From Paenibacillus sabinae T27 (GTDB lineage: Bacteria > Bacillota > Bacilli > Paenibacillales > Paenibacillaceae): a stretch of DNA of 64,000 bases. The stretch is from contig NZ_CP004078.1 of NCBI RefSeq assembly GCF_000612505.1, positions 4,596,001-4,660,000 on the forward strand. Direction: 5' to 3'. The notes beneath the pieces were generated by a model. The model worked only from the letters and a program-made list of their open reading frames with translations. It was not told the DNA's origin and searched no databases. The position numbers and the translations under genes were made by a program. Below, piece after piece: positions 24,483-33,661 of this stretch. Position 1 is the stretch's first letter, and every line of letters begins with the position of its first letter.

Positions 24483-27335
24483 TCACTCATCCCCCCCTAT
24501 TGTTAAAATAATGCTCATCGTTACTCCAACCACAGCCAAAAAAACGCCAAGATCAAACAGTACGGCTGTAGCCAGCTCGGTATCGCCCATAATCGGCAAA
24601 TGGAAATGGCCAAAGGAGTGGCTTAGAAAAGGAGCTCCGAAAGCGAACGAGCCCGCTGCGGTAAGAACGGCAATAGACAGTCCCGCTGCCGTTAACATCC
24701 GGTAGTTCACCGGAAGCGCCCTGCGTACCGTTTCCATCCCGAAGGCGACCGCAAGCAGAATAAGCGCGGCTGAAGCCATAAGCGCTGCGATAAAGCCTCC
24801 TCCGGGATGATTGTGTCCGGCAAAGAACAGATAGATCGAAAAGGTGATAATGATGATCACGATGACCTTGGACATCGTCTGCAGGATCACATCATTGCTC
24901 CTGGCAGGATAAGCCGCTCTTCCGAGGGCAGCTCTGACTCCGGCCGAATTTCCGGGTTCCATTCGAAGATTGATCAGGCCATAGATCCCGAGGGATGCAG
25001 TGCCCAGGACCATGATTTCAAATAACGTATCGAAGCCCCGGAAGTCAACCAGAATAACGTTGACCACATTCTTGCCTCCTGCCAAGGAATAGCTTTCTTT
25101 AAGAAAAAACTCCGAGATAGGAGCAAACGGACTGCTTCCCATAGCTGCCAGCGCGATAAGGGTCATGGTAATGCCGACGCCGGCGGCAATGACGAGATTC
25201 GGCAATTTAAAGCTTATCGGCCTCTTCCCCTTGCTTAGCTTCGGAAGATGCCTGAAGCAAAGCAGGAACAGAATGACGGAAACACTCTCTACAATCATCT
25301 GCGTTAAAGCAAGATCCGGCGCGCGGAAGATGACGAACAGCAGCGTCACCATGTAGCCGGCCGCGCCGGTGAACAGGATCGCATTTATACGCGATTTGGC
25401 AAAAGGTACGGCCACTGCCGCCAGAACCATAACAGCAATGACGGCCATTTCATAGAAAGACAGCGGAGCATAATGGTTCATGCCAAGCGTTATGCCCTTC
25501 GCTCCGAGCATAACACTCCCCAAGGCAACGATGAAAAAGCTGAAGATATAAAGCAGATAATGCCGGACTGAGCCGGTCATATACAGATCTGTGAAGCGGC
25601 GGGACCCGCCCTCCAGCAATCGAAGTGAACCGTCATACATACGGTTCAGCAAATTCCGCGCGTTCCATTCACGGTCCAGTATCCGTAGTTGACTGTAACC
25701 TCTGAACAGCAGCGTGCCTGCGGCAATCACGCCCAGCGTCATGAAGACCTCCGGTGTCCAGCCGTGCCAGAGATGGATAGAGACGCTAAACGTTTCCTCT
25801 GGCGCCAGTAATCCGTTATGGACGGCGGCCATGGCCGGTTCGATTAACGAATAAGACAGCAGTCCTGGAAAGAAGGCGAATACCACAGCCAATGAAACCA
25901 GAACCACTGGGGAAACCAGCAGGCCAAGCGGCGCTTCATGCGGTATTTTATCCAATTGGTCTTCCTTAAGCTTTCCGGTAAATGTCTTAAAGACCAGGAT
26001 CATGCTGTAAACAAAGGTGAACACGCTCGCGATCCAGGCTACCGCTGGAAACAGGATCATCCACGAGTGTCCATCCAGAACATCGAACTCCCGAATATTC
26101 AGTACGGCTGTAAAGAACATTTCTTTGCTTAAGAAGCCGCTAAGGGGAGGCAGTCCCGCCATGGAGAACGCCCCGATCACCGCTACGGAGAACGTGATTG
26201 GCATCAGGGACATTAATCCGCCAAGCCTGCGCAGATCTCTTGTATTCGTTTCATGATCGACAATGCCTACAACCATAAACAGAGATCCTTTAAACACGGC
26301 ATGATTGATCAGATGGAAAATAGCCGCCGCGGTCGCCGAAGCATAAAACAGCGGTTCCTCCGCGCCGGAAGCCAGCGAAGCGGCGGAGCCGAGTCCAAGC
26401 AGGCACATAATCAGTCCGAGCTGGCTGACGGTGGAATAGGCAAGCATGGCCTTCAAATCGGTTTGTTTAATCGCTTTGAATGATCCGTATAAGAGCGTGA
26501 TTAGACCCGTGAGCGAGACCAGCCACAACCACAGGTTCTGTCCGGCGAAAATGGGGCTAAGCCGCGCAACCAGATACAGCCCCGCCTTCACCATCGTGGC
26601 CGAATGAAGATAGGCGCTGACCGGAGTCGGCGCCTCCATGGCATCGGGCAGCCAGATGTGAAACGGGAATTGCGCCGATTTTGTGAAGGCGCCCAGCAAA
26701 ATCAGCAGCATCGCCGGAATAATAAGCGGCTCCTGGGCCAGCATTGGTACCTGGCCGGTCATCTCGCGAATACTGTATGTTCCGCTCATTACATAGAGCA
26801 GATTGAACCCGGCGAACATCGCCAGCCCGCCAAAGACGGTAATAAGCATCGACTTCAGCGCACCGTAACGGGATCTTTCCCGGCGGTGCCAGAAAGCGAT
26901 CAGCAGAAAAGACGTAATGCTGGTTAACTCCCAAAATCCGTAGAGCACCATTAAATTATCAGACAAAACCACTCCCAGCATGGCTCCCATAAACATAAGC
27001 AGATTGATATAAAAGCGGGCGAGCGCTTCCGTTTTGTTCAGATAATAGATGGAATACAAGATCACCAGAGCGCCCATACCGGTAATCAGCAAGGCAAACA
27101 AAAGACTGAGGCCATCCAGATATAACGAAATATCGATACCCAGCGAAGGCATCCAGTGTATGCTCTCCCGCGTATAGTTTCCTTCCTGTACGTCAGGAAT
27201 TCCCGTTAGAAAATACAGGAACAGCGCAGCCGGAATCGGCAGAACCACCCAACCCGGATGAATGCGCGATAGACGCTTGACAAGCGGAATCAAGGCAGCC
27301 AGCAAAAATGGAATCAAAATGGCAGCATGCAGCAC
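24483..27335 (-). CDS. mrpA: Mrp antiporter subunits A and B fused
   Basis: A 950-residue membrane protein. Residues 1 to about 800 are MrpA: a NuoL-like antiporter module (MVLYGFWELTSITSFLLIAF with the channel glutamate; FPFHIWLPDAMEAPTPVSAY) plus the NuoJ-like extension. Residues from about 805 (SNDVILQTMSKVIVIIIITF) to the end match MrpB, including GHNHPGGGFIAALMASAA. In Bacillus mrpA and mrpB are separate genes; fused forms are known from proteobacteria. The frame is continuous with no stop at the junction. The GTG at 27335 has a GGGGGAG site. The operon therefore has six genes instead of seven. Confidence 0.92.
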   Translation of the reverse strand: MLHAAILIPFLLAALIPLVKRLSRIHPGWVVLPIPAALFLYFLTGIPDVQEGNYTRESIHWMPSLGIDISLYLDGLSLLFALLITGMGALVILYSIYYLNKTEALARFYINLLMFMGAMLGVVLSDNLMVLYGFWELTSITSFLLIAFWHRRERSRYGALKSMLITVFGGLAMFAGFNLLYVMSGTYSIREMTGQVPMLAQEPLIIPAMLLILLGAFTKSAQFPFHIWLPDAMEAPTPVSAYLHSATMVKAGLYLVARLSPIFAGQNLWLWLVSLTGLITLLYGSFKAIKQTDLKAMLAYSTVSQLGLIMCLLGLGSAASLASGAEEPLFYASATAAAIFHLINHAVFKGSLFMVVGIVDHETNTRDLRRLGGLMSLMPITFSVAVIGAFSMAGLPPLSGFLSKEMFFTAVLNIREFDVLDGHSWMILFPAVAWIASVFTFVYSMILVFKTFTGKLKEDQLDKIPHEAPLGLLVSPVVLVSLAVVFAFFPGLLSYSLIEPAMAAVHNGLLAPEETFSVSIHLWHGWTPEVFMTLGVIAAGTLLFRGYSQLRILDREWNARNLLNRMYDGSLRLLEGGSRRFTDLYMTGSVRHYLLYIFSFFIVALGSVMLGAKGITLGMNHYAPLSFYEMAVIAVMVLAAVAVPFAKSRINAILFTGAAGYMVTLLFVIFRAPDLALTQMIVESVSVILFLLCFRHLPKLSKGKRPISFKLPNLVIAAGVGITMTLIALAAMGSSPFAPISEFFLKESYSLAGGKNVVNVILVDFRGFDTLFEIMVLGTASLGIYGLINLRMEPGNSAGVRAALGRAAYPARSNDVILQTMSKVIVIIIITFSIYLFFAGHNHPGGGFIAALMASAALILLAVAFGMETVRRALPVNYRMLTAAGLSIAVLTAAGSFAFGAPFLSHSFGHFHLPIMGDTELATAVLFDLGVFLAVVGVTMSIILTIGGDE

Positions 27336-27382
27336 AGACGAGCACTCCCCCTATACAGACATTATTTTTTATGAATCTTGAA

Positions 27383-28021
27383 CTAATGCGGCTTTATCCA
27401 TTCACCCTGTATAATTCTCAAGTACTGCGGTTCGCCATTCGCCACCGTTTTGAACAGCCCGTTATTAAAATCCGTGTGCAGTTCCCGGAAAAATATCCCC
27501 TTGATCGTCTCGCTTCCCTCTTCCTGCTCACTAAGCACGTAGCTCTCCCCCTGCTTCACCAGAAAAGCCGTAATCCCCTTCTCATGGGTTTCCTCCAGCA
27601 TATCGGGATAGCGCTGGACGGCTACAATATGAAGATCAATCGGACCAAGCTGCTCAATCAAATCGTTAATAAAGCTGCCTTGGGTAATCTCTTCCCACAG
27701 GGTCCGGCCGGACTGTCCAATAACGATTTGTGTGATTCCCCTCTCCCGGGCCGTTTCCGCAATGACATCCGCCGTCCTTCTTCCAAGGCATTTACGGATC
27801 AGAAATTCTCCGCCAGCCTCTTTGGTCAGCTTCTCCCATGCCGAGAGATACCGCTCCCTATCCGCGTTGTACTCAAAATCCCTGGATGAGTCCACATTAA
27901 GTACGGTTAAAGGAGCTCCGAGCAGAAGGGACAATCGACTTCCTCTTTGAATTAAACGCTGGCCGTGCGGTCCGTAATGGACACACACCATAATACTTTC
28001 ATTGTTCGGTTCCACAGTCAT
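27383..28021 (-). CDS. KdpD-like / universal stress protein domain protein
   Basis: A 212-residue cytoplasmic protein. Residues about 8-135 form a Usp fold like the one in KdpD (IMVCVHYGPHGQRLIQRGSR; ITQIVIGQSGRTLWEEITQG, the nucleotide-binding GXSGRTxWxE signature of KdpD-Usp). The rest is an unrecognised C-terminal part. It is the first gene of the mrp-ktr operon, so it probably senses a nucleotide or the ionic state on behalf of these transporters. It lacks any kinase domain. Its leader holds a promoter and a terminator hairpin. Confidence 0.8.
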   Translation of the reverse strand: MTVEPNNESIMVCVHYGPHGQRLIQRGSRLSLLLGAPLTVLNVDSSRDFEYNADRERYLSAWEKLTKEAGGEFLIRKCLGRRTADVIAETARERGITQIVIGQSGRTLWEEITQGSFINDLIEQLGPIDLHIVAVQRYPDMLEETHEKGITAFLVKQGESYVLSEQEEGSETIKGIFFRELHTDFNNGLFKTVANGEPQYLRIIQGEWIKPH

Positions 28022-28059
28022 TTTCTACGCCTCCTGCTTCAGTTTTCCCGAAAAAACGC

Positions 28060-28085
28060 AAAAAGAGCCCGCAATTGGCAGGCTC
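28060..28085 (-). terminator. Terminator in the leader of the usp-mrp-ktr operon (possible attenuator)
   Basis: On the minus strand an 8-bp stem (GAGCCTGC with GCGGGCTC, one T-G pair, 5-nt loop) is followed by TTTTT and, after three bases, TTTTTT. It lies between the promoter at 28118-28146 and the start codon at 28021, so it should cut most transcripts short unless something prevents it from forming. Confidence 0.75.
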
Positions 28086-28117
28086 CTCCTAGTTAACGAA
28101 TTATACAATTAATATAA

Positions 28118-28146
28118 ATTATATCGGCCGCAGAGGGGATTGTAAA
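28118..28146 (-). promoter_or_regulatory. Promoter of the usp-mrp-ktr operon
   Basis: On the minus strand TTTACA (28141-28146) and TATAAT (28118-28123) are separated by exactly 17 bp, a strong sigma-A promoter. The predicted leader is about 90 nt long and carries the terminator hairpin. Confidence 0.75.
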
Positions 28147-28218
28147 GAGATTCTCGCAGAAAATAACGGTATGCCCGATCATCTTACAGGGAATCCTTTG
28201 TACAAAGGAGTGATTTCC

Positions 28219-28467
28219 ATGTTCATTCGCAAGGTTATGATATGTTCTGGCCTCTTCATCCTCTTGCTTGCGCTGGGATGGAGGCTTGAACAAAGCATGA
28301 ATGCATTAAAGATTCAGGGCCTTCCGCCAAACACTGCATATGAAAGCTATAGATCCCGCTCCGCAACTAACGCTGTACCTGCTCCTGTCAGCATGCCCTT
28401 TCTTCCGCGTGAATATGTACGGATCGTACGCAAAACGGCTGTATCTCCTCATCCGCTTTCCGAGTAA
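28219..28467 (+). CDS. Small membrane or secreted protein, unknown
   Basis: An 82-residue protein with a hydrophobic N-terminal segment (about 7-21, VMICSGLFILLLALG) and a basic, proline-containing remainder. The ATG at 28219 has an AAGGAGTG site. It stands between the divergent mrp operon promoter and the convergent acyltransferase gene. I do not recognise a family. Confidence 0.6.
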   Translation: MFIRKVMICSGLFILLLALGWRLEQSMNALKIQGLPPNTAYESYRSRSATNAVPAPVSMPFLPREYVRIVRKTAVSPHPLSE

Positions 28468-28518
28468 ATTGCCCGAACAGGCTCATGACTGCCCCTCTCC
28501 ATGCTTCCGTCATCTATT

Positions 28519-29676
28519 TCATAGCCGGAATAATAGCTTCACGACAGGAAATTTCTTGAGCAGCAGTACAATCCCAAGGGAAAGAATCATTACGGCCGCT
28601 CCATAGATCAGGTTGGCAAGCAAATTCGTACTAAAGGGCAGCAGTTTATAGTAAGGCAGCGTAAACCAGCCGACAATGACATGAATGAGATAAATCCCCA
28701 GCGTATTCGAGCCGATGATCTCCATTCCCTTTGACAACCGGGGAGATTTGCCCTGTTTGTAGCGGGAGGACAGGATAAAAAGACCTGCGGTAACGATAAG
28801 GGTCATTAGGGTATCGTACCCGTCAAAAACCGTATCGAATACTACCCCGTTCGACTGACTCATGATTAGCCCATATCCGAGCAGCACAATCAGAGCGGTC
28901 AGAATGATCCCCGTCAGCACCGGACTGCTGGGCCTGCGGAAACGGTTCTTTTGCAGCCTGGCCTGCAGCCAGCCGCCCAAGATGAAGTATACGATCGAAA
29001 AGGCGTAGAAGCCGTTGAATACGTTAAATTTATTGAAAAAATTATAATTCTTATCCAAATAATTGACGTTCATTACCCATTCCGCCGTATTGGCGAGATT
29101 ACTGAGAAAGACGTTCCCGAAAGTGAGCAGAAAAGCCGTGCCGAAGAAAAAGTACAGCGGCCCTTTATCTTTTTTATCGTAGACTTCTTTAATCAAGGGG
29201 AACAGGATATACAGACAGACCAGCGTCTGGAGGAACCATAGATGGAATATTCTATACTGCTTCCATTCGAGCAGGGCTTTGACGAACTGAACCGCTGTGT
29301 AGCTGTCGCCTTTAATCGGGATCAGCACCGCCAGGGTAAGAATGCCCCAAACGACCGTCAGAATGCAGATCATGAGGATTTTGTATACATGCTTGCGGAG
29401 ACTATAGCTTCGGTTCAGCATCAGCGCTCCGTTTACCATGAAGAACAGCGGCACCCCGGCGCTGGCCATGCCTAAGATTCCATAATTTAAATAGGTAAAA
29501 AAGGAAGGATGGTTCAGAATATCAATCGGAAGATTGTTGAAATGATAAAAGCAAACCAGATAAATGGCCATTGTCTTGATCAAATCCAAATAGATGAATC
29601 GCTCCCTGGGCCTGATTTGGGAGATGCCTTCCAGTTGGGACGTTTGAACAGGCTTGAAAGAGGCTCCTGTCGCCAT
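28519..29676 (-). CDS. Membrane acyltransferase, OafA/WecH type
   Basis: A 385-residue integral membrane protein with about ten helices of the acyltransferase-3 family, which moves acetyl or similar groups from acyl-CoA to surface sugars or peptidoglycan. The N-terminal motif FIYLDLIKTMAIYLVCFYHF holds the conserved histidine. No extracellular SGNH domain is attached. The last 28 codons recur as a fragment at 17761-17847. The acceptor is unknown. Confidence 0.85.
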   Translation of the reverse strand: MATGASFKPVQTSQLEGISQIRPRERFIYLDLIKTMAIYLVCFYHFNNLPIDILNHPSFFTYLNYGILGMASAGVPLFFMVNGALMLNRSYSLRKHVYKILMICILTVVWGILTLAVLIPIKGDSYTAVQFVKALLEWKQYRIFHLWFLQTLVCLYILFPLIKEVYDKKDKGPLYFFFGTAFLLTFGNVFLSNLANTAEWVMNVNYLDKNYNFFNKFNVFNGFYAFSIVYFILGGWLQARLQKNRFRRPSSPVLTGIILTALIVLLGYGLIMSQSNGVVFDTVFDGYDTLMTLIVTAGLFILSSRYKQGKSPRLSKGMEIIGSNTLGIYLIHVIVGWFTLPYYKLLPFSTNLLANLIYGAAVMILSLGIVLLLKKFPVVKLLFRL

Positions 29677-29839
29677 CCGCTCCTCACCTCGGCTTCCGCA
29701 GATTTACAGCCTATCCGTTTTCGGCAGGCCGCCTGCCTCCATTTTATCAATGGGTCCTTGCTGCGGCATTCTCCCTTTAGGTGATTTTGAGTAACTCTAT
29801 GTGGTGATGCGGGAACAGGAACAGTATGTTAGGGGGCGA

Positions 29840-31702
29840 TTATTTGAATATAGTGACGGATACTAGTCTGCCGTTCCCCTTGGATTCCTCATAGATAATC
29901 GGCACCGTCCCGGTCGGAAACGGCACCTCGAATCGGTAGGCGCCAGTTTTCTCGTCGCTTTTCTCCGGTAGTTCCCTGCTCTCGTAGCTCCCCTGAACGC
30001 CGGCCTTCGTCATAAACTCCAGCGTCCTCTGCACACTGGCATTCTCGTATCGGCTCTGCAGATACTCAGTCCACCCCCGCTCATCCCAATCGGGAACTTT
30101 CACGCGTACTCCGGCCGCCCGCATCGTCTCCAAAATTTTGACGACCATGCTCCCGTCCCCTTCCTGCATAGCTGCTGCGAGCGGCAGGTATGCCCGGTTA
30201 AGGGTCGCTAAGAAACTGTTTTTGTTTTTGGCGCTAAGCAGCTCAAAGACATCCTCTTTCCGTTGTTCCGCAGTGAACCAGTAAGCGTGAAGATCAATCG
30301 GATTGACCTGACTTGTACCTGGGATCAGATACCGCCCGTCATCCGAAACACGGAATACCTCTGTTGATCCGAAACGTGTCGGGTATTGCAGTATAAATAT
30401 GTTGCTGCCGTTCCCGCTTACCATCATTTGGACGGACAGCGGCTCACTAGACCGCGTCCTTCCCGGAAGGATCGACACGGAGCCATTCAAGCTGGAGTAG
30501 TAAAAGCTGCCGTCCCGCGCTGTCTCCCGGACAAGCCGGTACATCAGCCGGCTCTTGCGCGTGAACGGCTGCACACTAATGTTAGTCGTGGTTCCGTTTA
30601 CGGTTCTGATTTCCTCATTTAGCAGCCAAGTAATGTCGGCTATGCCCCGTAATTCTCTTGGGGACCGCCCGCCAGACAGGTCTGGAAGCCGCATAGCAAT
30701 GCGAAAATCACCTGTCCGCCATTCGTAAGCCGTATAGCTCATCTCCGACGCATAGAAGACATCAGAGAAATTCGTATTGTAAGAGATGCCAGCGAGCCGC
30801 TTTTTACCGCCAAAATCAACCGCGCTGAGGTGCCGGCCGGAAGCTGATAGAACACCCGCTGTGACCAGCACCGGCACGAGCAGGATGGTAATATAGGTTG
30901 ATATTCGTCCAGCCCCGGCCTCCCCGAAGGGCAAATGCGGAGTCTTTTCCCCGTCCTCCCGCAGCTTTCCTTCCAGCCTTTCCATAAGCTCGGCGATTAG
31001 AAAGGTTCCGACCACTGCATAAGCGAGCAATGGTATCGCATATCCCATAGGCTGGGGGAGAGAGCGCAGCAGACTGAAGATCAGCGTACACAGCATGGCG
31101 GCCAGAGCAAGCGGCAGCAGCGTCCTGAAATAACGCCGGAACAGGCCCGGTGCCTCGGCAAAGGCTTCACTGAGAGAGAGGTCCTGTAGGACGATCAGAT
31201 AAGGCGTGAGCGAAAAGAACAGCAAAGCAACGATCAAAATGATCCCAAACGGGAAAAAGACCGCAGCCAGAAAAAATGTCACTGCGTACAAGACAAGCTG
31301 AAACACCGACCATCCCAGCATATCCTTGAAATACCGGCGTCCGCATTGGATCAGCGGGACCATCCTTTGACTCTGGACCCATCCTTTTATACCGCCAAGG
31401 TACATGCCTCTGATAAAGCTTTGGACCACCAACACCGCCGCCGACACCAGAATTGCCGCTATGCCCCATACCGGTTTCCCGGCTTGAAGCTGAGTGTAGG
31501 GAACTTTCAGATCCGAGAGAGAAGGCATATAGAGCGGGATGGTCGCGTTGAACCCGCTCGTCTGCGCAGCGGCGCCCGATACCGTTACCGGCAGCTGAGC
31601 GTATGGAAATACGGAAAACCCGACATAAATGCCAAGCCCAACCAGAGCCGATATAAACACTTCGAACGCCAAAACTAAAACAATCAATCGTATGTAAGCC
31701 AA
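29840..31702 (-). CDS. Large membrane protein with extracytoplasmic C-terminal domain, unknown
   Basis: A 620-residue protein. The first roughly 290 residues hold six or more hydrophobic segments, and a further one at about 272-290 leads into a soluble C-terminal half (about 295-620) rich in beta-type sequence, including FILQYPTRFGSTEVFRVSDD and a closing VPFPTGTVPIIYEESKGNGR. The start is a TTG with a GGAGGTG site 5 bp upstream. No family was recognised and no neighbour explains it. A sensor or envelope-assembly role is possible but unsupported. Confidence 0.7.
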   Translation of the reverse strand: MAYIRLIVLVLAFEVFISALVGLGIYVGFSVFPYAQLPVTVSGAAAQTSGFNATIPLYMPSLSDLKVPYTQLQAGKPVWGIAAILVSAAVLVVQSFIRGMYLGGIKGWVQSQRMVPLIQCGRRYFKDMLGWSVFQLVLYAVTFFLAAVFFPFGIILIVALLFFSLTPYLIVLQDLSLSEAFAEAPGLFRRYFRTLLPLALAAMLCTLIFSLLRSLPQPMGYAIPLLAYAVVGTFLIAELMERLEGKLREDGEKTPHLPFGEAGAGRISTYITILLVPVLVTAGVLSASGRHLSAVDFGGKKRLAGISYNTNFSDVFYASEMSYTAYEWRTGDFRIAMRLPDLSGGRSPRELRGIADITWLLNEEIRTVNGTTTNISVQPFTRKSRLMYRLVRETARDGSFYYSSLNGSVSILPGRTRSSEPLSVQMMVSGNGSNIFILQYPTRFGSTEVFRVSDDGRYLIPGTSQVNPIDLHAYWFTAEQRKEDVFELLSAKNKNSFLATLNRAYLPLAAAMQEGDGSMVVKILETMRAAGVRVKVPDWDERGWTEYLQSRYENASVQRTLEFMTKAGVQGSYESRELPEKSDEKTGAYRFEVPFPTGTVPIIYEESKGNGRLVSVTIFK

Positions 31703-31847
31703 ACCGGCACCTCCACAAATTCATTATTTTACAATATAATCCATTCATTGTATTCGACTAATTTGTGGAAGTGTCCTGCCTGCCCGTACTGCTTAACGAC
31801 ACACCTGGTCTAGCGCTGCCATCTTTAGCGATTCCGATTACGAATTA

Positions 31848-31972
31848 AAGCCAACCGGCTGAGTCCGCCATACACGATCTATATTGATCATTTGCTCATT
31901 ATTCCGCCGGGTATCCCGTAATATGTGATGCAGCCGGGTACACATTATTGAGCTTGCTGGCAGACTTCGATT
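31848..31972 (+). pseudogene. Fragment of a LysM-protein gene
   Basis: The plus strand encodes ANRLSPPYTIYIDHLLIIPP and then GIP, a stop, and YVMQPG, matching residues about 77-110 of the LysM protein at 36734 closely in both protein and DNA. At least one stop interrupts it and no start is near. The 3' end runs into the oxidoreductase gene on the other strand. It is a decayed partial duplicate. Confidence 0.8.
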
Positions 31973-32898
31973 ACAATCTTCCCCCGCGTCCGGCGGCTCT
32001 CGCTTCGTTCATGGGCTTGGCGGGTGTCCTTAAGCGGCACCACCGTATCGATTACAACCCGCAAGCGTCCTTCGTCGAACAACTGACTGAGCCGTTCCAG
32101 ATCTGCCGCCGTAATTTGCAGCAGGCGCACCGGCAGAATACGGACTGCCCGTTCGGCAACTCTGTCCACGGAATATTGGCCATAGGTGACCGGCACCAGG
32201 CTTCCGCCCGGCTTTAGCGCATTCAGCAAGCGGTCCCCCTCCGCTCCCCCAACCGTGTCCAGCACCAAATCGGCGGCTAGCGGCAGCTGTTCGATCGGTG
32301 TCACGGTATAATCGATGAACTCATCCGCACCTAGTTCCCGAACAAAGCCTTCATTTCTGCCGGAAGCAACGCCGATAACCTTCGCTCCATTCAGCTTGGC
32401 AATCTGAACGGCAAAGTGTCCTATGCCTCCCGACGCTCCATTGATCAGCACCGTCTGGCCCGGCTTCAGTTGTCCCTGCTCCGTCAGCGCATGCCAGGCC
32501 GTGAACGCCGACATGGGCACTGCAGCAGCTTGTATATGGCTAAGGGGTTCCGGCTTGCGGGCAAGCTGCGACTCGGGCACGGTCACATATTCCGCGCAGC
32601 CGGCGCTGTTCGCGGTCATGCCGTATACAGCCTCGCCCTCCCGAAAACGTTCCGCCCCCGGTCCAACCGCTGCAACGATCCCCGATACATCCCAGCCGGG
32701 GATGTAAGGAAGGGGGAAAGCATCGCCGGCAAGTCCCGAACGGATTTGCCAGTCCCCTGGATTGATGCCAACCGCGTGGACCTTAACCAGCACCTCGCCC
32801 GCGGAGGCCTTCGGACGCTCTACCCGCTCATACTGCAGCACCTCCGGCCCGCCATGGGCATGATAGCGAATTGCGTTCATCGTTTCTGTTTCAGCCAT
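31945..32898 (-). CDS. Zinc-independent quinone reductase-like MDR oxidoreductase
   Basis: A 317-residue NADPH-dependent enzyme of the medium-chain dehydrogenase/reductase superfamily, quinone oxidoreductase branch. The N-terminal GroES-like domain contains VLVKVHAVGINPGDWQIRSG and the nucleotide-binding motif is INGASGGIGHFAVQIAKLNG (about 151-170). The structural zinc cysteines of alcohol dehydrogenases are absent. It faces the TetR gene at 33054 and is probably controlled by it, as many such reductases answer electrophile or quinone stress. Confidence 0.88.
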   Translation of the reverse strand: MAETETMNAIRYHAHGGPEVLQYERVERPKASAGEVLVKVHAVGINPGDWQIRSGLAGDAFPLPYIPGWDVSGIVAAVGPGAERFREGEAVYGMTANSAGCAEYVTVPESQLARKPEPLSHIQAAAVPMSAFTAWHALTEQGQLKPGQTVLINGASGGIGHFAVQIAKLNGAKVIGVASGRNEGFVRELGADEFIDYTVTPIEQLPLAADLVLDTVGGAEGDRLLNALKPGGSLVPVTYGQYSVDRVAERAVRILPVRLLQITAADLERLSQLFDEGRLRVVIDTVVPLKDTRQAHERSESRRTRGKIVIEVCQQAQ

Positions 32899-33053
32899 AC
32901 AGCATCCCGTCCTTTCTTTCCGTTCCGGAAAAATTCAACATTTGTTTGTATAATAGTAAAAAGATAAAGGCCACGATTCAATAAACAATCCTGCCCCTCT
33001 TTCGTTTAACCGACAAATGGCCCTGTTTGTTGAATACAAAAGGAGAGATTTTC

Positions 33054-33641
33054 ATGGAAGCGCGCAATAACAAACCCGACAGACGTATCCAGCGGTCCCG
33101 GCGGCAGCTCAAACAAGCGTTTATGGAATTGATGAGAGAGAAGGGCTTCTCCGCTATCACGATTCAGGATATTACGGACCGTGCCGATGTTAACCGCGGA
33201 ACGTTTTACACACATTTTCCCGATAAATACGCCTTGCTCGAGACGATGATAAGGGAAAAATTCCAGCGGCTGCTGGAAACCAGTCTTCCCTCAAACGCCG
33301 ATTGGGATCAGACCCATCTGCGCATCCTGATCCAGACTGTTCTGGAGCATTTCAAAGAGATGAACAACCGTTGTTATCCGATTGATACCGTGAATCCGTT
33401 GTTTGAACGCACTGTTCAGGAGGAATTATATTCGCTGCTGCTTCATTGGCTGAAGCAAAGCCCTGCTGACCCGGCCAATCGGCCGTTCCCCACCGAAACC
33501 TTGGCGTTAATGACAAGCTGGGCGATATTCGGGGCGGCGGCGGACTGGAGCAAGGGAACAAGCCGGTATACCCCCGAAGAGATGACCGAGCAGGTTATGT
33601 CGGTTCTCACTGAAGGTATGAACCGACAGTTCCGCGGGTAA
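33054..33641 (+). CDS. TetR/AcrR family regulator
   Basis: A 195-residue regulator with the helix-turn-helix at about 26-46 (ITIQDITDRADVNRGTFYTH) and a TetR_C-type helical C-terminus. The ATG at 33054 has an AAGGAGAG site and is preferred to the frame start at 33027. It is divergent from the quinone-reductase gene across about 155 bp, the usual layout of a local repressor. Confidence 0.88.
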   Translation: MEARNNKPDRRIQRSRRQLKQAFMELMREKGFSAITIQDITDRADVNRGTFYTHFPDKYALLETMIREKFQRLLETSLPSNADWDQTHLRILIQTVLEHFKEMNNRCYPIDTVNPLFERTVQEELYSLLLHWLKQSPADPANRPFPTETLALMTSWAIFGAAADWSKGTSRYTPEEMTEQVMSVLTEGMNRQFRG

Positions 33642-33661
33642 CCATTGGATCGTTCCTCCGC

